Shown one piece after another: positions 21,914 through 31,144 of a stretch of DNA of 33,814 nucleotides. The stretch spans positions 1 through 33,814 of the forward strand of contig JAIPDZ010000010.1 of NCBI GenBank assembly GCA_021737425.1, in the 5' to 3' direction. Each line of letters begins with the position of its first letter. Within the stretch, counting starts at the first letter, position 1. The DNA comes from Deltaproteobacteria bacterium (GTDB taxonomy: Bacteria; Desulfobacterota; DSM-4660; Desulfatiglandales; Desulfatiglandaceae). Position numbers and translations under genes: made by a program. The notes beneath the pieces were generated by a model, which searched no databases, had not been told where the DNA came from, and worked only from the letters and a program-made list of their open reading frames with translations.

Positions 21914-22355
21914 ACTGTTTATTCTTTAAATAATTCCTACCTCTTGGGGGATTCGGTAAAGACCGGATATCTGAAAAAGCTCCATAACAACTCTGCTGAG
22001 TAACCTTCTTTAGCTCATATACGAGAGTTCTGTAAGGTCAACAACACAGTCCACACATGGATAATGAGCCCCGGACTTATTCAGACATCTGTTTCACATG
22101 CCTATTTCAGACCCCGCCGGGCCTGAAGGAATATATGCCCCCCTTCTGTTGGGATTTTCATTGAAACCGTTTCATGCGAATTCCATTGCTTCCGAGGTAT
22201 GACAGACAGGAGATGACTCAGGGCGGACAGCTTTCCCAAATATTACGGTGAAGTTTATAAAGTTCAACAATCCACACGAGAAACCTTTACAGAATCCCTC
22301 AATTCCAGGTGGTTACCTATCAGGGAGTATCCATTCACTATTCCGGGGTGATTGT

Positions 22356-22400
22356 ATGGCAGAAATGGAAATTAGACGGATAAATGGAGACAAGTTATGA
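22356..22400 (+). CDS. candidate rho leader peptide
   Basis: A 14-codon frame, [14 protein letters not shown], has GGGGTG five bases before its ATG. Its TGA stop overlaps the rho ATG in an ATGA arrangement. The same frame stays open upstream for about 50 codons without a stop, so a longer peptide from a GTG at 22250 is also possible. Such overlap suggests coupled translation of rho. Enterobacterial rho has a leader peptide too, but the sequence is not similar. Expression is untested. Confidence 0.35.
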   Translation: MAEMEIRRINGDKL

Positions 22401-23644
22401 ATCTTATTGAGCTCAAAAAATTGAAAATCAGCGAATTGACCGAAATGGCCAAGAAATTCAATATTGATGGGGCCTCCGGTATGCGCAAGCAGGATCTCAC
22501 CTTCGCCCTGTTGCAGGCCCATTCAGCGCAGAACGGGCTGATATACGGCGAGGGGGTTCTGGAAATCCTCCCCGACGGCTTCGGCTTTTTAAGGGCCCCG
22601 GATGCCAATTATCTGCCGGGCCCTGACGATATCTATGTGTCGCCCTCCCAGATTCGCCGGTTTAATCTGAGAAAGGGGGATACCATCACCGGCCAGATCC
22701 GGCCCCCCAAGGAGTCGGAAAGGTATTTTGCGCTGTTAAAGGTGGAGAAGGTCAATCATGAGGACCCGGAGATTGCCAGGGAAAAGATCCTCTTTGACAA
22801 CCTGACCCCTTTGTATCCAGAGGAGAGGATCACCTTAGAGGTTGCGCCGGATAATTACTCCGCCCGAATAATGGATCTGATGACCCCCATCGGCAAGGGT
22901 CAGCGGGGGTTGATCGTGGCCCCGCCCAGAACCGGAAAGACCATGCTCCTTCAGAATATTGCCAACAGCGTGACCGCCAATAACCAGGATATTCAGAAAA
23001 TCGTCCTGCTCATCGACGAACGGCCGGAAGAGGTGACCGACATGGCCCGCTCAGTGGATGCCCAGGTCATCAGTTCCACCTTTGACGAACCGCCCCAGCG
23101 CCATGTCCAGGTGGCGGAAATGGTGATCGAGATGGCCAAGCGGCTGGTGGAACACAAACGGGATGTCCTGATCCTTTTGGACAGCATTACCCGACTGGCC
23201 AGGGCCTATAACGCCGTGGTCCCCCCCAGCGGAAAAATCCTTTCCGGCGGGCTGGATTCCAATGCCCTGCACAAACCCAAGCGGTTTTTCGGGGCCGCCA
23301 GGAACATGGAGGAGGGCGGCAGCCTGACCATCATCGCCACCGCGCTCATCGATACAGGTAGCCGGATGGATGAGGTCATCTTCGAGGAGTTCAAGGGGAC
23401 CGGTAATATGGAAATCCACCTGGATCGGAAGCTGAGCGACCGGAGGGTATTCCCATCCATAGACATCAATCTGTCGGGCACCCGAAAAGAGGAACTCCTG
23501 TTGGAAGAAGCGGATTTAAACCGCATATGGATATTGCGAAAGCTCCTGGCCCCCTTGACCCCGGTGGACAGCATGGAATTTCTGCTTGAAAAAATTAAAG
23601 GAACCGAGGATAATAAAGAATTTCTCGCTTCCATGAGCGAATGA
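22397..23644 (+). CDS. rho: transcription termination factor Rho
   Basis: The 415-aa product is full-length Rho, the hexameric RNA helicase that ends transcription. An N-terminal helical domain ([19 protein letters not shown]) is followed by the cold-shock RNA-binding domain ([16 protein letters not shown] at 51-66; [13 protein letters not shown]). The ATPase has Walker A APPRTGKT (175-182), LLIDERPEE (204-212), [11 protein letters not shown] (262-272), the Q-loop [10 protein letters not shown] (278-287) and the R-loop FKGTGNME. The ATG has GGAGA seven bases upstream. It is the first of a rightward rho-rpmE-prfA-prmC group. No insertions are seen in the primary RNA-binding domain. Confidence 0.98.
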   Translation: MNLIELKKLKISELTEMAKKFNIDGASGMRKQDLTFALLQAHSAQNGLIYGEGVLEILPDGFGFLRAPDANYLPGPDDIYVSPSQIRRFNLRKGDTITGQIRPPKESERYFALLKVEKVNHEDPEIAREKILFDNLTPLYPEERITLEVAPDNYSARIMDLMTPIGKGQRGLIVAPPRTGKTMLLQNIANSVTANNQDIQKIVLLIDERPEEVTDMARSVDAQVISSTFDEPPQRHVQVAEMVIEMAKRLVEHKRDVLILLDSITRLARAYNAVVPPSGKILSGGLDSNALHKPKRFFGAARNMEEGGSLTIIATALIDTGSRMDEVIFEEFKGTGNMEIHLDRKLSDRRVFPSIDINLSGTRKEELLLEEADLNRIWILRKLLAPLTPVDSMEFLLEKIKGTEDNKEFLASMSE

Positions 23645-23681
23645 TCAACGTTTACCCTGAAGACTTAGGAGAAATCAACCC

Positions 23682-23912
23682 ATGAAAGAAGGGATTCATC
23701 CAGAATACTACCGAACCAAGGTAAAGTGCGCCTGCGGAAATGAATTTGAGACCGGATCCACCATGAAGGAGATCCACATCGAAATATGCTCCAAATGTCA
23801 CCCCTTTTTTACCGGGAAACAAAAATTGGTGGATTCGGCCGGCCGGGTAGAGCGGTTCAGGAGGAAATACGCCAAGTTCAACAAGTCCCAAACCGGCGGA
23901 TCTCAAGAATGA
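23682..23912 (+). CDS. rpmE: 50S ribosomal protein L31 (bL31)
   Basis: The 76-aa product is the zinc-containing (C+) form of bL31, with KCACGNEF (C16, C18) and [11 protein letters not shown] (C36, C39) for one zinc. It ends with the typical [16 protein letters not shown] lies nine bases before the ATG. It starts 37 bases after rho, matching a very common gene order. Confidence 0.96.
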   Translation: MKEGIHPEYYRTKVKCACGNEFETGSTMKEIHIEICSKCHPFFTGKQKLVDSAGRVERFRRKYAKFNKSQTGGSQE

Positions 23913-24081
23913 TACCTGTGCGCAACTTCTCTCATAATGCATTGCACCCAGCCTCCCCCTTTTCAGCCCATCATTTTTGAGGCCCTTGGCCTGTGGTCTG
24001 TGCCATGGTCCGGCCACGGAACAAGCCCGAACCCATGAGAATATCCCCTGAAAGACTGCCCCGGGAGCAAAGTGTGTGGTC

Positions 24082-25161
24082 ATGCTTGCCAAAATAAAAG
24101 AGATTGAAGATCGATATGCAGAATTGGAATCCCGGTTGAGTCGGCCTGAAATCATCCGGGATCAAAAGCAGTACCAGCGGTTTGCAAAGGAGCACAGCCA
24201 GCTTGATCCCATTGTAAAGACCTATCGAGAACATCAATCCATACAAGATGAGATTCTCAGTAACCGCTCCCTCCTGAAAGACCCTGATCCGGATCTCAGG
24301 AGACTGGCCAAAGAAGAGATTGACAAGCTGGACACTGATCTCGAGAAACTGGAGAAGGACCTTAAGCATCTCCTCTTGCCCAAGGATCCCAACGACGAAA
24401 AAAACCTCCTTTTGGAGATCAGGGCCGGTACGGGCGGAGACGAGGCTGCCCTGTTCGCCGCCGATCTCTTCAGGATGTACACCCGTTATGCTGAGTTGCA
24501 GGGATGGAAGACCGACATCCTCAGCCAAAGTGCCACCGGGATCGGGGGATTTAAGGAGGTCATCCTTTTGGTGGAGGGGCGCAACGCATTCAGCCGGCTG
24601 AAGTATGAAAGCGGGGTTCATCGGGTTCAGCGGGTTCCGGAGACCGAGACCCAGGGGCGGATCCACACCTCTGCGGTCACCGTAGCCGTCCTTCCGGAGG
24701 CAGAAGAGATTGACGTGGAGGTCAATCCTGAAGACCTTCGTATCGATGTATACCGTTCTACGGGTCACGGGGGCCAACATGTCAATACCACGGACTCCGC
24801 CGTTCGAATCACCCATCTCCCCACAGGCCTCGTGGTCACCTGTCAGGACGAGAAATCACAGCATAAGAACAAGGCCAAGGCCATGAAGGTCCTCAGGTCA
24901 CGTCTTCTGGATCTCGAGACCGCAGAGCAGCAATCCAAGATTTCCGAGGAACGAAAGACCATGGTGGGCACGGGAGACCGGAGCGAACGGATCAGGACCT
25001 ATAATTTCCCCCAGGGACGGGTGACCGACCACCGGATCGGACTCACCCTGTACAAATTGGAGGCCTTTCTTCAAGGGGAGGTGGACATGGTGGTCGATCC
25101 TCTGACCACCCATTACCAGACCCTGGCCCTGAAGGCCGCAGGCGATGATATTACGAAGTGA
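24082..25161 (+). CDS. prfA: peptide chain release factor 1
   Basis: The product is 359 aa from the ATG at 24082 (a GTG six bases earlier is less likely, as RF1 proteins usually begin MLAKL). RF1 reads UAA and UAG stops. The stop-recognition tripeptide PET is at 186-188 (RVPETETQG), as in RF1 and unlike the SPF of RF2. The catalytic GGQ motif is at 230-232 ([20 protein letters not shown]). The QHKNKAKA segment is typical. The 160 bases before the start hold no gene. The stop overlaps the prmC start by 4 bases. Confidence 0.97.
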   Translation: MLAKIKEIEDRYAELESRLSRPEIIRDQKQYQRFAKEHSQLDPIVKTYREHQSIQDEILSNRSLLKDPDPDLRRLAKEEIDKLDTDLEKLEKDLKHLLLPKDPNDEKNLLLEIRAGTGGDEAALFAADLFRMYTRYAELQGWKTDILSQSATGIGGFKEVILLVEGRNAFSRLKYESGVHRVQRVPETETQGRIHTSAVTVAVLPEAEEIDVEVNPEDLRIDVYRSTGHGGQHVNTTDSAVRITHLPTGLVVTCQDEKSQHKNKAKAMKVLRSRLLDLETAEQQSKISEERKTMVGTGDRSERIRTYNFPQGRVTDHRIGLTLYKLEAFLQGEVDMVVDPLTTHYQTLALKAAGDDITK

Positions 25162-26057
25162 CACCTAAGGGCATGCCTTCCAAAACCTGGTGCGTTCAAG
25201 AGCTCCTCAAGGTCACCACCGCCTATCTGAAAGAAAAGCACGTCGAGGCCCCCCGGCTCAATGCCGAGGTGCTCCTGGCCCACCAGCTTGACCTGGACCG
25301 CGTTACCCTGTATCTTAATTTTGACCAACCCCTGACCGAAGAAGAACTATCCGGTTACCGGTCGCTGGTAAAACGCCGGGCGGCCCGAGAGCCGCTCCAG
25401 TACATAACCGGCGTACAGGAATTCTGGTCTTTGCAGATGACCGTGGGTCCGGATGTCCTGATCCCCCGACCTGAAACCGAGATCCTGGTGGAACAGGCCC
25501 TTTCCCTTGCCACCGAGACGGCAGCGGAAAAGGAAGACCCGCTTGCCATCGCAGAACTGGGGACCGGTTGCGGCGCCATCGCCATTGTCCTGGCCCGGGA
25601 GCTGACCCGGGTCTTGATCCGGGCCACCGATGTTTCCCAGGCTGCCTTGGCGGTGGCGCGCCACAATGCAAGGACCCACGGGGTGTCGGACCGGATTGTC
25701 TTTATGAAGGGCGATCTGTGGGAACCCCTAAAGGCGGGGCCGTGGGGATTTGATCTGGTGGTATCCAATCCGCCTTATGTGGCCGCCTCGGAGATGGGGG
25801 ATCTCCCTCCTGAAGTGCGGGATCATGAGCCCCGCCGGGCCTTGGACGGCGGGCATGAGGGAATGCATTTTTTAAAGCGGATCATAAACGGCGCCCCCGG
25901 ATTTTTGAATCCGGGCGGGTGGCTGGTCCTGGAGATGGCCCCCCATCAGATGGACCGGGCCCTGGAGCTTATGGACCGGAGCAAAGCATATGATCACAAA
26001 ACCCGCCTGAAGGACTACAGCGGCCGTTACCGGGTGATCCAGGCCAGGAAAGCATAA
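25158..26057 (+). CDS. prmC: release factor glutamine N5-methyltransferase
   Basis: The product is 299 aa from the GTG at 25158, whose GTGA overlaps the prfA stop; an ATG at 25173 is an alternative start. It methylates the glutamine of GGQ in release factors, using S-adenosylmethionine. Motif I is ELGTGCGAI (133-141), and the catalytic NPPY is at 204-207 ([12 protein letters not shown]). The N-terminal helical domain ([15 protein letters not shown]) and IPRPETE are family features. Coupling to prfA places enzyme and substrate in one transcript. Confidence 0.96.
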   Translation: MTPKGMPSKTWCVQELLKVTTAYLKEKHVEAPRLNAEVLLAHQLDLDRVTLYLNFDQPLTEEELSGYRSLVKRRAAREPLQYITGVQEFWSLQMTVGPDVLIPRPETEILVEQALSLATETAAEKEDPLAIAELGTGCGAIAIVLARELTRVLIRATDVSQAALAVARHNARTHGVSDRIVFMKGDLWEPLKAGPWGFDLVVSNPPYVAASEMGDLPPEVRDHEPRRALDGGHEGMHFLKRIINGAPGFLNPGGWLVLEMAPHQMDRALELMDRSKAYDHKTRLKDYSGRYRVIQARKA

Positions 26058-26079
26058 GGACGAATTCAAGGGAAAGCGT

Positions 26080-26985
26080 ATGAAACCCCAAGCCGTAATG
26101 ATTTTGTTTGTGTGGGTTTTCTTTCGGGTCATTGGCTCCGGAGCCTTGGGGGCCGAGCCGGTGCAGGTCATGGTGAGCATCCCGCCCCAGGCCTATTTCG
26201 TGAATAAGATCGCCGGGGATGTGGCCGCCGTCTCCGTGATGATCCCCGGAGGTGCCAACCCTGCCACCTATGAACCCAGACCGACCCAGATGACGGCATT
26301 GACCCGGTCCAGGCTCTATTTTGCCATAGGGGTGCCTTTTGAAAACGCCTGGCTCCAAAAATTTGCGCGGATCAATCCTCACATGCGGATCGTCCATACA
26401 GACCAGGGCATCCAAAAGCGAAGCTTGCGCGTGCATCTTCAAGAAAGCGCTCCAAAATCAACCCGGCATGGCCAAAACTCGTCCATTGGGAGCGGAAAGG
26501 ATCCGCATATCTGGCTCTCTCCGCCTCTGGTGAAACAGATCGCACACCATATGACAGAGGCCCTCGTCAGTGTGGATCCCGAGCACAGGGAACCCTATGA
26601 ACGTAATTTAAAGGCCTTTGTCCTTGAACTGGACCGGGTTGATGCGCGCATCCGGGAAATACTGGACATAAAAGGCGCCAAGCGCTCTGAAATCTTGGTG
26701 TTTCATCCCAGCTGGGGGTATTTCTCCGATAGATATCACCTCAGGCAGGTCTCCATAGAGGCGGAAGGGAAAGCCCCCAGTGTCAAGGAAATGGTCCATT
26801 TGACCCGGTACGCCCGAAAGCTGGGCATAGACTGCGTGTTTGTTCAGCCCCAGTTTTCCGAAAAGAGTGCCGAGGCCATGGCCCGCCAGCTGGGTGCAAG
26901 GGTGGTCATGGTTGATCCGCTCAGTGCGGACTGGAAGGAGAACCTGCTCCAGGTGGCGGAGGCCTTTGCCCAATCCCTGAGATAG
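26080..26985 (+). CDS. metal ABC transporter substrate-binding protein, ZnuA/TroA-like
   Basis: The 301-aa product has a signal-like N-terminus (MILFVWVFFRVIGSGALGAEP). The family core is clear: VSIPPQAYFVNKIAG, PGGANPATYEPRPTQM, DPHIWLSPPLV and FHPSWGYFSD. Metal ligands H143, H209 and D279 are present. The first ligand histidine, normally in the PHxYEP loop, is A62 in NPATYEP. A His-rich loop is short. No permease or ATPase gene is near, so it is an orphan. A zinc or manganese receptor with an altered site, or a ligand change, are both possible. Confidence 0.85.
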   Translation: MKPQAVMILFVWVFFRVIGSGALGAEPVQVMVSIPPQAYFVNKIAGDVAAVSVMIPGGANPATYEPRPTQMTALTRSRLYFAIGVPFENAWLQKFARINPHMRIVHTDQGIQKRSLRVHLQESAPKSTRHGQNSSIGSGKDPHIWLSPPLVKQIAHHMTEALVSVDPEHREPYERNLKAFVLELDRVDARIREILDIKGAKRSEILVFHPSWGYFSDRYHLRQVSIEAEGKAPSVKEMVHLTRYARKLGIDCVFVQPQFSEKSAEAMARQLGARVVMVDPLSADWKENLLQVAEAFAQSLR

Positions 26986-27018
26986 CCGGAGCGTGCCCCG
27001 GAAGAAAGAGAGGGCTCA

Positions 27019-28893
27019 ATGCCTGACATAACCCCTGAAGAATGGAAAGCCAAACTGGTCCCCCCTGACACGGTCCTCTCCAAGATCCGGCCGGGCATGA
27101 GCATCTTTCTAAGTACCGGCGTGGCAGAGCCCCGCACCCTGGTCAAGGCCCTTTTGGCATCCAAAACCGGGAATCTCCGGGACCTGGAATTTATACAACT
27201 GGTCAGTTTCGGAGAGGCGGTATCCATTCCGGAAACGGATGTGAACAAATTCCGTCTCAAGACCTTTTTTGAAGGCTGGCTGGCGAGTGAGGCCATTACC
27301 GCCGGACGCATCGACCTCATCCCTACCCGGTTCTCCCGGATCCCTTCCCTGATCGAATCCGGCGCCATCACAGTGGGGGCGGCGTTTATTCAGATCACTC
27401 CCCCGGACAAGGCAGGATACTGCAGCCTGGGGCCGGCCGTTGACGCGGCCAGGCAGGCCATGGAACAGGCCACCCTGGTGGTGGGGGAGATCAATGAAAT
27501 CGCCCCCAGAACCCTGGGAGATACTTTTGTTCATGTGGACGATTTTGATTATGTTGTGGAGGCCACAGAACCACTCATCTATTTCCCCCGCTGGCAGGTG
27601 GATGCGGACATTGATAGAGTGGCCGCCAATGTGGCCTCTCTCATAGACGACGGGTCCTGCATCGCCTTTTCAGTGGGCCCTTTGTTTGATGCCCTGGCCC
27701 GCCACCTGAAGGGGAAACGGCATCTGGGTGTCCATTCTCCATTTTTTACGGATGCACTCATGGAGCTGGTCAAGAGCGGGGCCGTGAGCAACCGGCGGAA
27801 AGGCATCTTCCTGGGAAAATCGGTTTGTGCCTATGCCCTGGGCACGGAGGAGCTCATGCAATGGCTTCATCGCAATCCGCTCATCGAGTTCCAGGGCATC
27901 GATATTGTGGCCGACCCCAAGCGGATCGGGGATAACGACCGGTTTATCGTGGTGCTGCCGGCGCGAAAGGTGGATCTCACAGGCGGGATCGCGCTCCACA
28001 GCGGAAAGGGGAATGTGGGCGCCGGTCCCAGTGAGGCCCAGGAATTCTTTAAGGGGGCCGCCTTTTCCAGAGGCGGGCGGACCATATTCGCCCTTCCCAG
28101 CCGAAACCTGAAACAAGAGGCCAACATCCTCATCTCCGTAGAGGATTTCCCGAATCAGTTTTCCAACCGCGAATCGCTCGATCTGGTGGTGACAGAGTAC
28201 GGGGTGGCTGCCCTGACCGGGCGCACCATTCGGGAAAGGGCCCTGGCCTTGATCGACATCGCCCATCCGGATGACCGGGCAGAGCTGGTGCGTTTGGCCA
28301 AGCAAAAGAACATCCTATATCCGGATCAGGTCTATCTGGCGGAATCCGGGCGCCTCTACCCCCATGAACTGGCCGTAACGCATACCTTCAAAGAGGGACT
28401 GACCATTCGTTTCCGTGCCATTAAACCCTCGGATGTGGATGAGATGCGGCGGCTTTTTTATCGATTTTCCGACAAGGCCGTCTATTACCGCTATTTCTCC
28501 CCCATCAAAACCATGCCCCATTCCAAGATGCAGGAATATGTGAACATTGATTACACCAATACCATGTCCATTGTGGGAGTGCTGGGGGAGCCGGGGGAAG
28601 GGCGTATCGTGGCAGAGGGGAGGTACGTGCGTCTGCCTGAGGAACCCTACGGCGATGTGGCCTTTGTGGTGGATGAGGCCTACCAGGGAAGGGGCATCGC
28701 CACCTTTTTGTACCGCATGCTCACCAAGATCGCCAAGGACAAAGGCCTGCACGGATTCAAGGCCGATGTGTTGGCCACCAACAAGAGTATGCTCAAGGTC
28801 TTCGAGTCCGCGTCAGACGGCCCCATACGGGCTGTTTTGGACGCGGGGGTCTATGAATTGACCATACCCTTTTCGGAAAAAGAGGTGACCTAA
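27019..28893 (+). CDS. acetyl-CoA hydrolase/transferase fused to GNAT acetyltransferase
   Basis: The 624-aa product combines two enzymes. Residues 1-440 are a class-I CoA-transferase/acetyl-CoA hydrolase. It contains LSTGVAEPRTLV (31-42) and GNVGAGPSEAQEF (331-343). TEYGVAALTGRTIRERA (392-408) has the conserved glutamate at 393. Residues about 461-600 are a GNAT domain with the acetyl-CoA-binding QGRGIATFLYRML (556-568). GAGAGGG precedes the ATG. The fusion is a known architecture in anaerobes and suggests regulated acyl-CoA transfer, for example when using short acids. Substrate is not determined. Confidence 0.92.
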   Translation: MPDITPEEWKAKLVPPDTVLSKIRPGMSIFLSTGVAEPRTLVKALLASKTGNLRDLEFIQLVSFGEAVSIPETDVNKFRLKTFFEGWLASEAITAGRIDLIPTRFSRIPSLIESGAITVGAAFIQITPPDKAGYCSLGPAVDAARQAMEQATLVVGEINEIAPRTLGDTFVHVDDFDYVVEATEPLIYFPRWQVDADIDRVAANVASLIDDGSCIAFSVGPLFDALARHLKGKRHLGVHSPFFTDALMELVKSGAVSNRRKGIFLGKSVCAYALGTEELMQWLHRNPLIEFQGIDIVADPKRIGDNDRFIVVLPARKVDLTGGIALHSGKGNVGAGPSEAQEFFKGAAFSRGGRTIFALPSRNLKQEANILISVEDFPNQFSNRESLDLVVTEYGVAALTGRTIRERALALIDIAHPDDRAELVRLAKQKNILYPDQVYLAESGRLYPHELAVTHTFKEGLTIRFRAIKPSDVDEMRRLFYRFSDKAVYYRYFSPIKTMPHSKMQEYVNIDYTNTMSIVGVLGEPGEGRIVAEGRYVRLPEEPYGDVAFVVDEAYQGRGIATFLYRMLTKIAKDKGLHGFKADVLATNKSMLKVFESASDGPIRAVLDAGVYELTIPFSEKEVT

Positions 28894-29418
28894 ATGCGGC
28901 GGGTGATCGATCTGCAGGAGGAACGGGAGCTCATAGCGGTCAAACGGGCGTTCCGGAACTGGGTGAACCGCTTTCATGAGGACTTCGGGCCTGAGACCCG
29001 CCTGGGGGACATCTCCCTTGAAACCCTCTCTTTTCTGGCCCGGGGCAAGGAGAACGGTACCTTTTATCTGTATGAACTGATCATGGAAATCAAGAACCTG
29101 GGTTCCGGCTTTCAATTCAATGAACTCCCCCCCAAGCAGAAGATGGCAGTCATTGACCAGTATCTTTTTCTGCTGGACCGCATCCGTTTTGAATGCATGA
29201 AGCGGTTGGGGTGGCTGCAGGCCTACCCCGGAGAGGAGTTCCCTTTGGTGATTTTGGTAACCGAGTACGACCGCCTGGCCCCCGGACTCCAGGCCAATAT
29301 CCCCCTGCTCAGGGAGGATCACCCGGATTACCATAACTTTGCCGCCATAAGCACTTATGATAAGGAGGCCTTTGTCAGGAAGATGATCCCCAGGCTCATG
29401 AGGGCGCTGGAGGATTAG
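28894..29418 (+). CDS. conserved hypothetical protein, coupled to the CoA-transferase fusion
   Basis: The 174-aa product starts at the base after the CoA-transferase stop (TAA then ATG), so it is translated by coupling. It has a basic N-terminus and a helical middle with LGWLQAYPGEEFPLVILVTEYDRLAPG; no membrane segment or metal motif is seen. Its 3' end overlaps the 3' end of the leftward EF-like gene by 4 bases. Function unknown; context suggests a partner for acyl-CoA metabolism. Confidence 0.8.
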   Translation: MRRVIDLQEERELIAVKRAFRNWVNRFHEDFGPETRLGDISLETLSFLARGKENGTFYLYELIMEIKNLGSGFQFNELPPKQKMAVIDQYLFLLDRIRFECMKRLGWLQAYPGEEFPLVILVTEYDRLAPGLQANIPLLREDHPDYHNFAAISTYDKEAFVRKMIPRLMRALED

Positions 29419-29672
29419 GCCACGACCTTGTAGACCTTGTCCCCTTCTCTGACCCGTTCCTTGACCTGAATTCCCACCAGGTCACCGGCCTTGGCCTCCT
29501 GGACGGGCTCATTATCCACCTCCATGCTGGAAATGGCCTCCTCAAAGTCGGTGGTGTGGCCCTGATATTTGAGGACGTCGCCGGGTTTGATGCTTCCGTT
29601 GGTCACTTCCAGGGCGGCAACACTCGGTTTGGCGAAAAACTTGACGATGACCCCGATCTCTTCTTCAGGCAT
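29415..29672 (-). CDS. EF-Tu domain 2-like small protein
   Basis: The 85-aa product resembles the beta-barrel second domain of translation factors: VAALEVTNGSIKPGDVLKYQGHTTDFEEAISSMEVDNEPVQ and GDLVGIQVKERVREGDKVYKV, described in parts. It lacks a GTPase domain. The ATG has a GGAGGAG site seven bases upstream. Proteins of this kind are annotated as translation elongation factor-like and often occur with U32 peptidases; none is here. Role unclear. Confidence 0.85.
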   Translation of the reverse strand: MPEEEIGVIVKFFAKPSVAALEVTNGSIKPGDVLKYQGHTTDFEEAISSMEVDNEPVQEAKAGDLVGIQVKERVREGDKVYKVVA

Positions 29673-29720
29673 GATATCTCCTCCTGAGCAAAAACGTGAT
29701 TTCCACCCTTTTTTGAAGAA

Positions 29721-29740
29721 CCCTGTAGCAAGCTACAGGG
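29721..29740. repeat. 8-bp hairpin
   Basis: CCCTGTAG and CTACAGGG pair around a CAAG loop. It is in the gap between the enoyl-CoA hydratase and EF-like genes, with no T-run on either side. Confidence 0.5.
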
Positions 29741-29789
29741 AATCTCCCAAATGTAAGGAGTTTTTACCTTTTTTATTTCGCTCGCTAAC

Positions 29790-29841
29790 CCCCGCTGCCC
29801 CGCAAGTGGGGATTTCCGTTTCGCTCCAACAAGCAGCGGGG
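29790..29841. repeat. structured REP-like palindromic element
   Basis: CCCCGCTGC (29790-29798) and GCAGCGGGG (29833-29841) are perfect reverse complements, with an inner CCCC/GGGG hairpin (29798-29801 with 29808-29811). CGCTCGCT repeats lie nearby. It looks like a REP-type intergenic element, but copy number cannot be seen. Confidence 0.5.
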
Positions 29842-29947
29842 AATGCGCTCGCTGAGCATTTTCAAATAGCTTCTTTTACAGGGGTTGTCAAGGGGGTGCA
29901 TCGGATAACCCGGAAAACAGCTTCATGGGCAGGGTTCAGCAGGCGGC

Positions 29948-30661
29948 TTACACATAAAAGACGCCGGAATCGATCACCGGCGGGTCCTCCACCTCAATGG
30001 CATGGACCACGGCAGTGTGCATGCGCCGTTTCATCTCAGCCAGGACGCTCCGCCGCTTTTTTTGTTCCCCTGCAAAGGCCAAGGCCTCCTTCATGAGATC
30101 CTGCTGGTGGCAGGCCTTCACCACAATGTGATGGGCCTCACACTCCTCGGCCGTGATCCGTTTGCCGGTGAGGTGCAACTCCTCCATTTTGTACGGGGGG
30201 ATGGCCTTTCGAATGAGGGCGATCATGCCGGGGAGAAAAGGGATGCCCAGGTCCACTTCCGGAAAACAAAAAAACCCCCTGTCGCTGCGCATGAACCGAA
30301 AATCAAAGGCACAGCTCAGAATGGCACCGCCCGCAAAGGCGTGGCCGGATATGGCGGCCACCGTTACCATGGGGTAGAGGAGGAGGCGCTTAAAGAGACG
30401 GTCCAGGGTATGAAAGAAAAGAGCTGCGGTTTTTGTATCCTGTTCCTGAAGGATGGGCAGGAGCCAGTCCAGATCGATCCCGTTTGAAAAAATCTTCTCA
30501 TGCGAGGCGGTCACCACCAATGCGTGGGCATCGGTGTCCTGCTCAATCCCATCCAGCACCTTTAGAAAGGCGTTTAAAAAATTCAGGTTCAATCGGTTCT
30601 CCCCGTCGTTCATGAAGAGGATGGCCACGCCTTGGTCCAATTCATATTCGATTATGGCCAT
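29948..30661 (-). CDS. enoyl-CoA hydratase/isomerase family protein
   Basis: The 237-aa product has the crotonase fold: NRLNLNFLNAFLKVLD, FSNGIDLDWL, the oxyanion-hole region GHAFAGGAILSCAFDFRFM and FPEVDLGIPFLPGM. Length and FPEVDLGIP fit the Delta3,Delta2-enoyl-CoA isomerase-like group, but the acidic catalytic residue is not certain. It overlaps the end of the anti-sigma kinase gene by 10 bases, an unusual link between fatty-acid metabolism and partner-switch regulation. Confidence 0.86.
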   Translation of the reverse strand: MAIIEYELDQGVAILFMNDGENRLNLNFLNAFLKVLDGIEQDTDAHALVVTASHEKIFSNGIDLDWLLPILQEQDTKTAALFFHTLDRLFKRLLLYPMVTVAAISGHAFAGGAILSCAFDFRFMRSDRGFFCFPEVDLGIPFLPGMIALIRKAIPPYKMEELHLTGKRITAEECEAHHIVVKACHQQDLMKEALAFAGEQKKRRSVLAEMKRRMHTAVVHAIEVEDPPVIDSGVFYV

Positions 30662-31128
30662 GATTCACTCCGGTCAAAGGGTTCGCTCTGGGCCGTATCT
30701 CCGATCCGGTCTTTCCCGGACCCTGGTTTATCAAATACCAGGGTGAGGATGTTCTGGTTTCCCTCCCGGCGATATTGACGATCATCTGTCAGTTTCTTCA
30801 TCAAAAAGACGCCGAGCCCTCCCGTGTGGCGGTCCTCCAGGCCGGCGCCCACGTCCGGATCCGGAAAATCGAGGCTGTTGAAAGGGATTCCATAATCCGC
30901 TATGGCCACTGCCAGCCGGGAATCATTCACCATCCGGCAATCGATCCGCACCTTACCCATGACGTCAGGGTAGGCATATTGAAATATGTTCACCAGGGCT
31001 TCTTCTGTGGCCAGCTCTATCTCCCGGATCCGGTCGGGGACAAACCCGGCAGATTGGGCCGCCTGCCGGACGAATGCGATAAGATCGGCCAACTGGCTTA
31101 GCTCGGCTGTCAAGGTGATTGCGGACAT
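30652..31128 (-). CDS. RsbW-like anti-sigma kinase / HATPase protein
   Basis: The 158-aa product is a GHKL ATPase of the RsbW/SpoIIAB type. The N-box is ELATEEALVNIFQYAY, the G1-like box IADYGIPFN, and the G2 part GGLGVFLMKKL. In partner-switching it phosphorylates a STAS antagonist, here encoded just upstream (17 bases). No sigma factor or PP2C phosphatase gene is in the window, so the target is unknown. Confidence 0.9.
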   Translation of the reverse strand: MSAITLTAELSQLADLIAFVRQAAQSAGFVPDRIREIELATEEALVNIFQYAYPDVMGKVRIDCRMVNDSRLAVAIADYGIPFNSLDFPDPDVGAGLEDRHTGGLGVFLMKKLTDDRQYRREGNQNILTLVFDKPGSGKDRIGDTAQSEPFDRSESWP

Positions 31129-31144
31129 GGCAACTGGAGTGACC

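Larger units (their letters stand above)
21396..22396. other. roughly 1-kb gap before rho, with promoter and repeats
   Basis: No long gene is supported here. It holds upstream sequence for the opp genes, a repeat cluster (21643-21720), a perfect sigma70-type promoter (21885-21913) and a long rho leader with a possible leader peptide ending at the rho start. A 62-codon rightward frame at 21815-22003 spans the promoter and looks spurious. Confidence 0.6.

Noticed and set aside
21815-22003. 62-codon rightward frame in the rho leader
   Set aside because: It spans the perfect promoter at 21885-21913, has no ribosome-binding site and no recognisable sequence.
23971-24816. 281-codon leftward frame opposite prfA
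   Set aside because: Antisense to RF1 with the GGQ and PET motifs on the other strand; no family signature.
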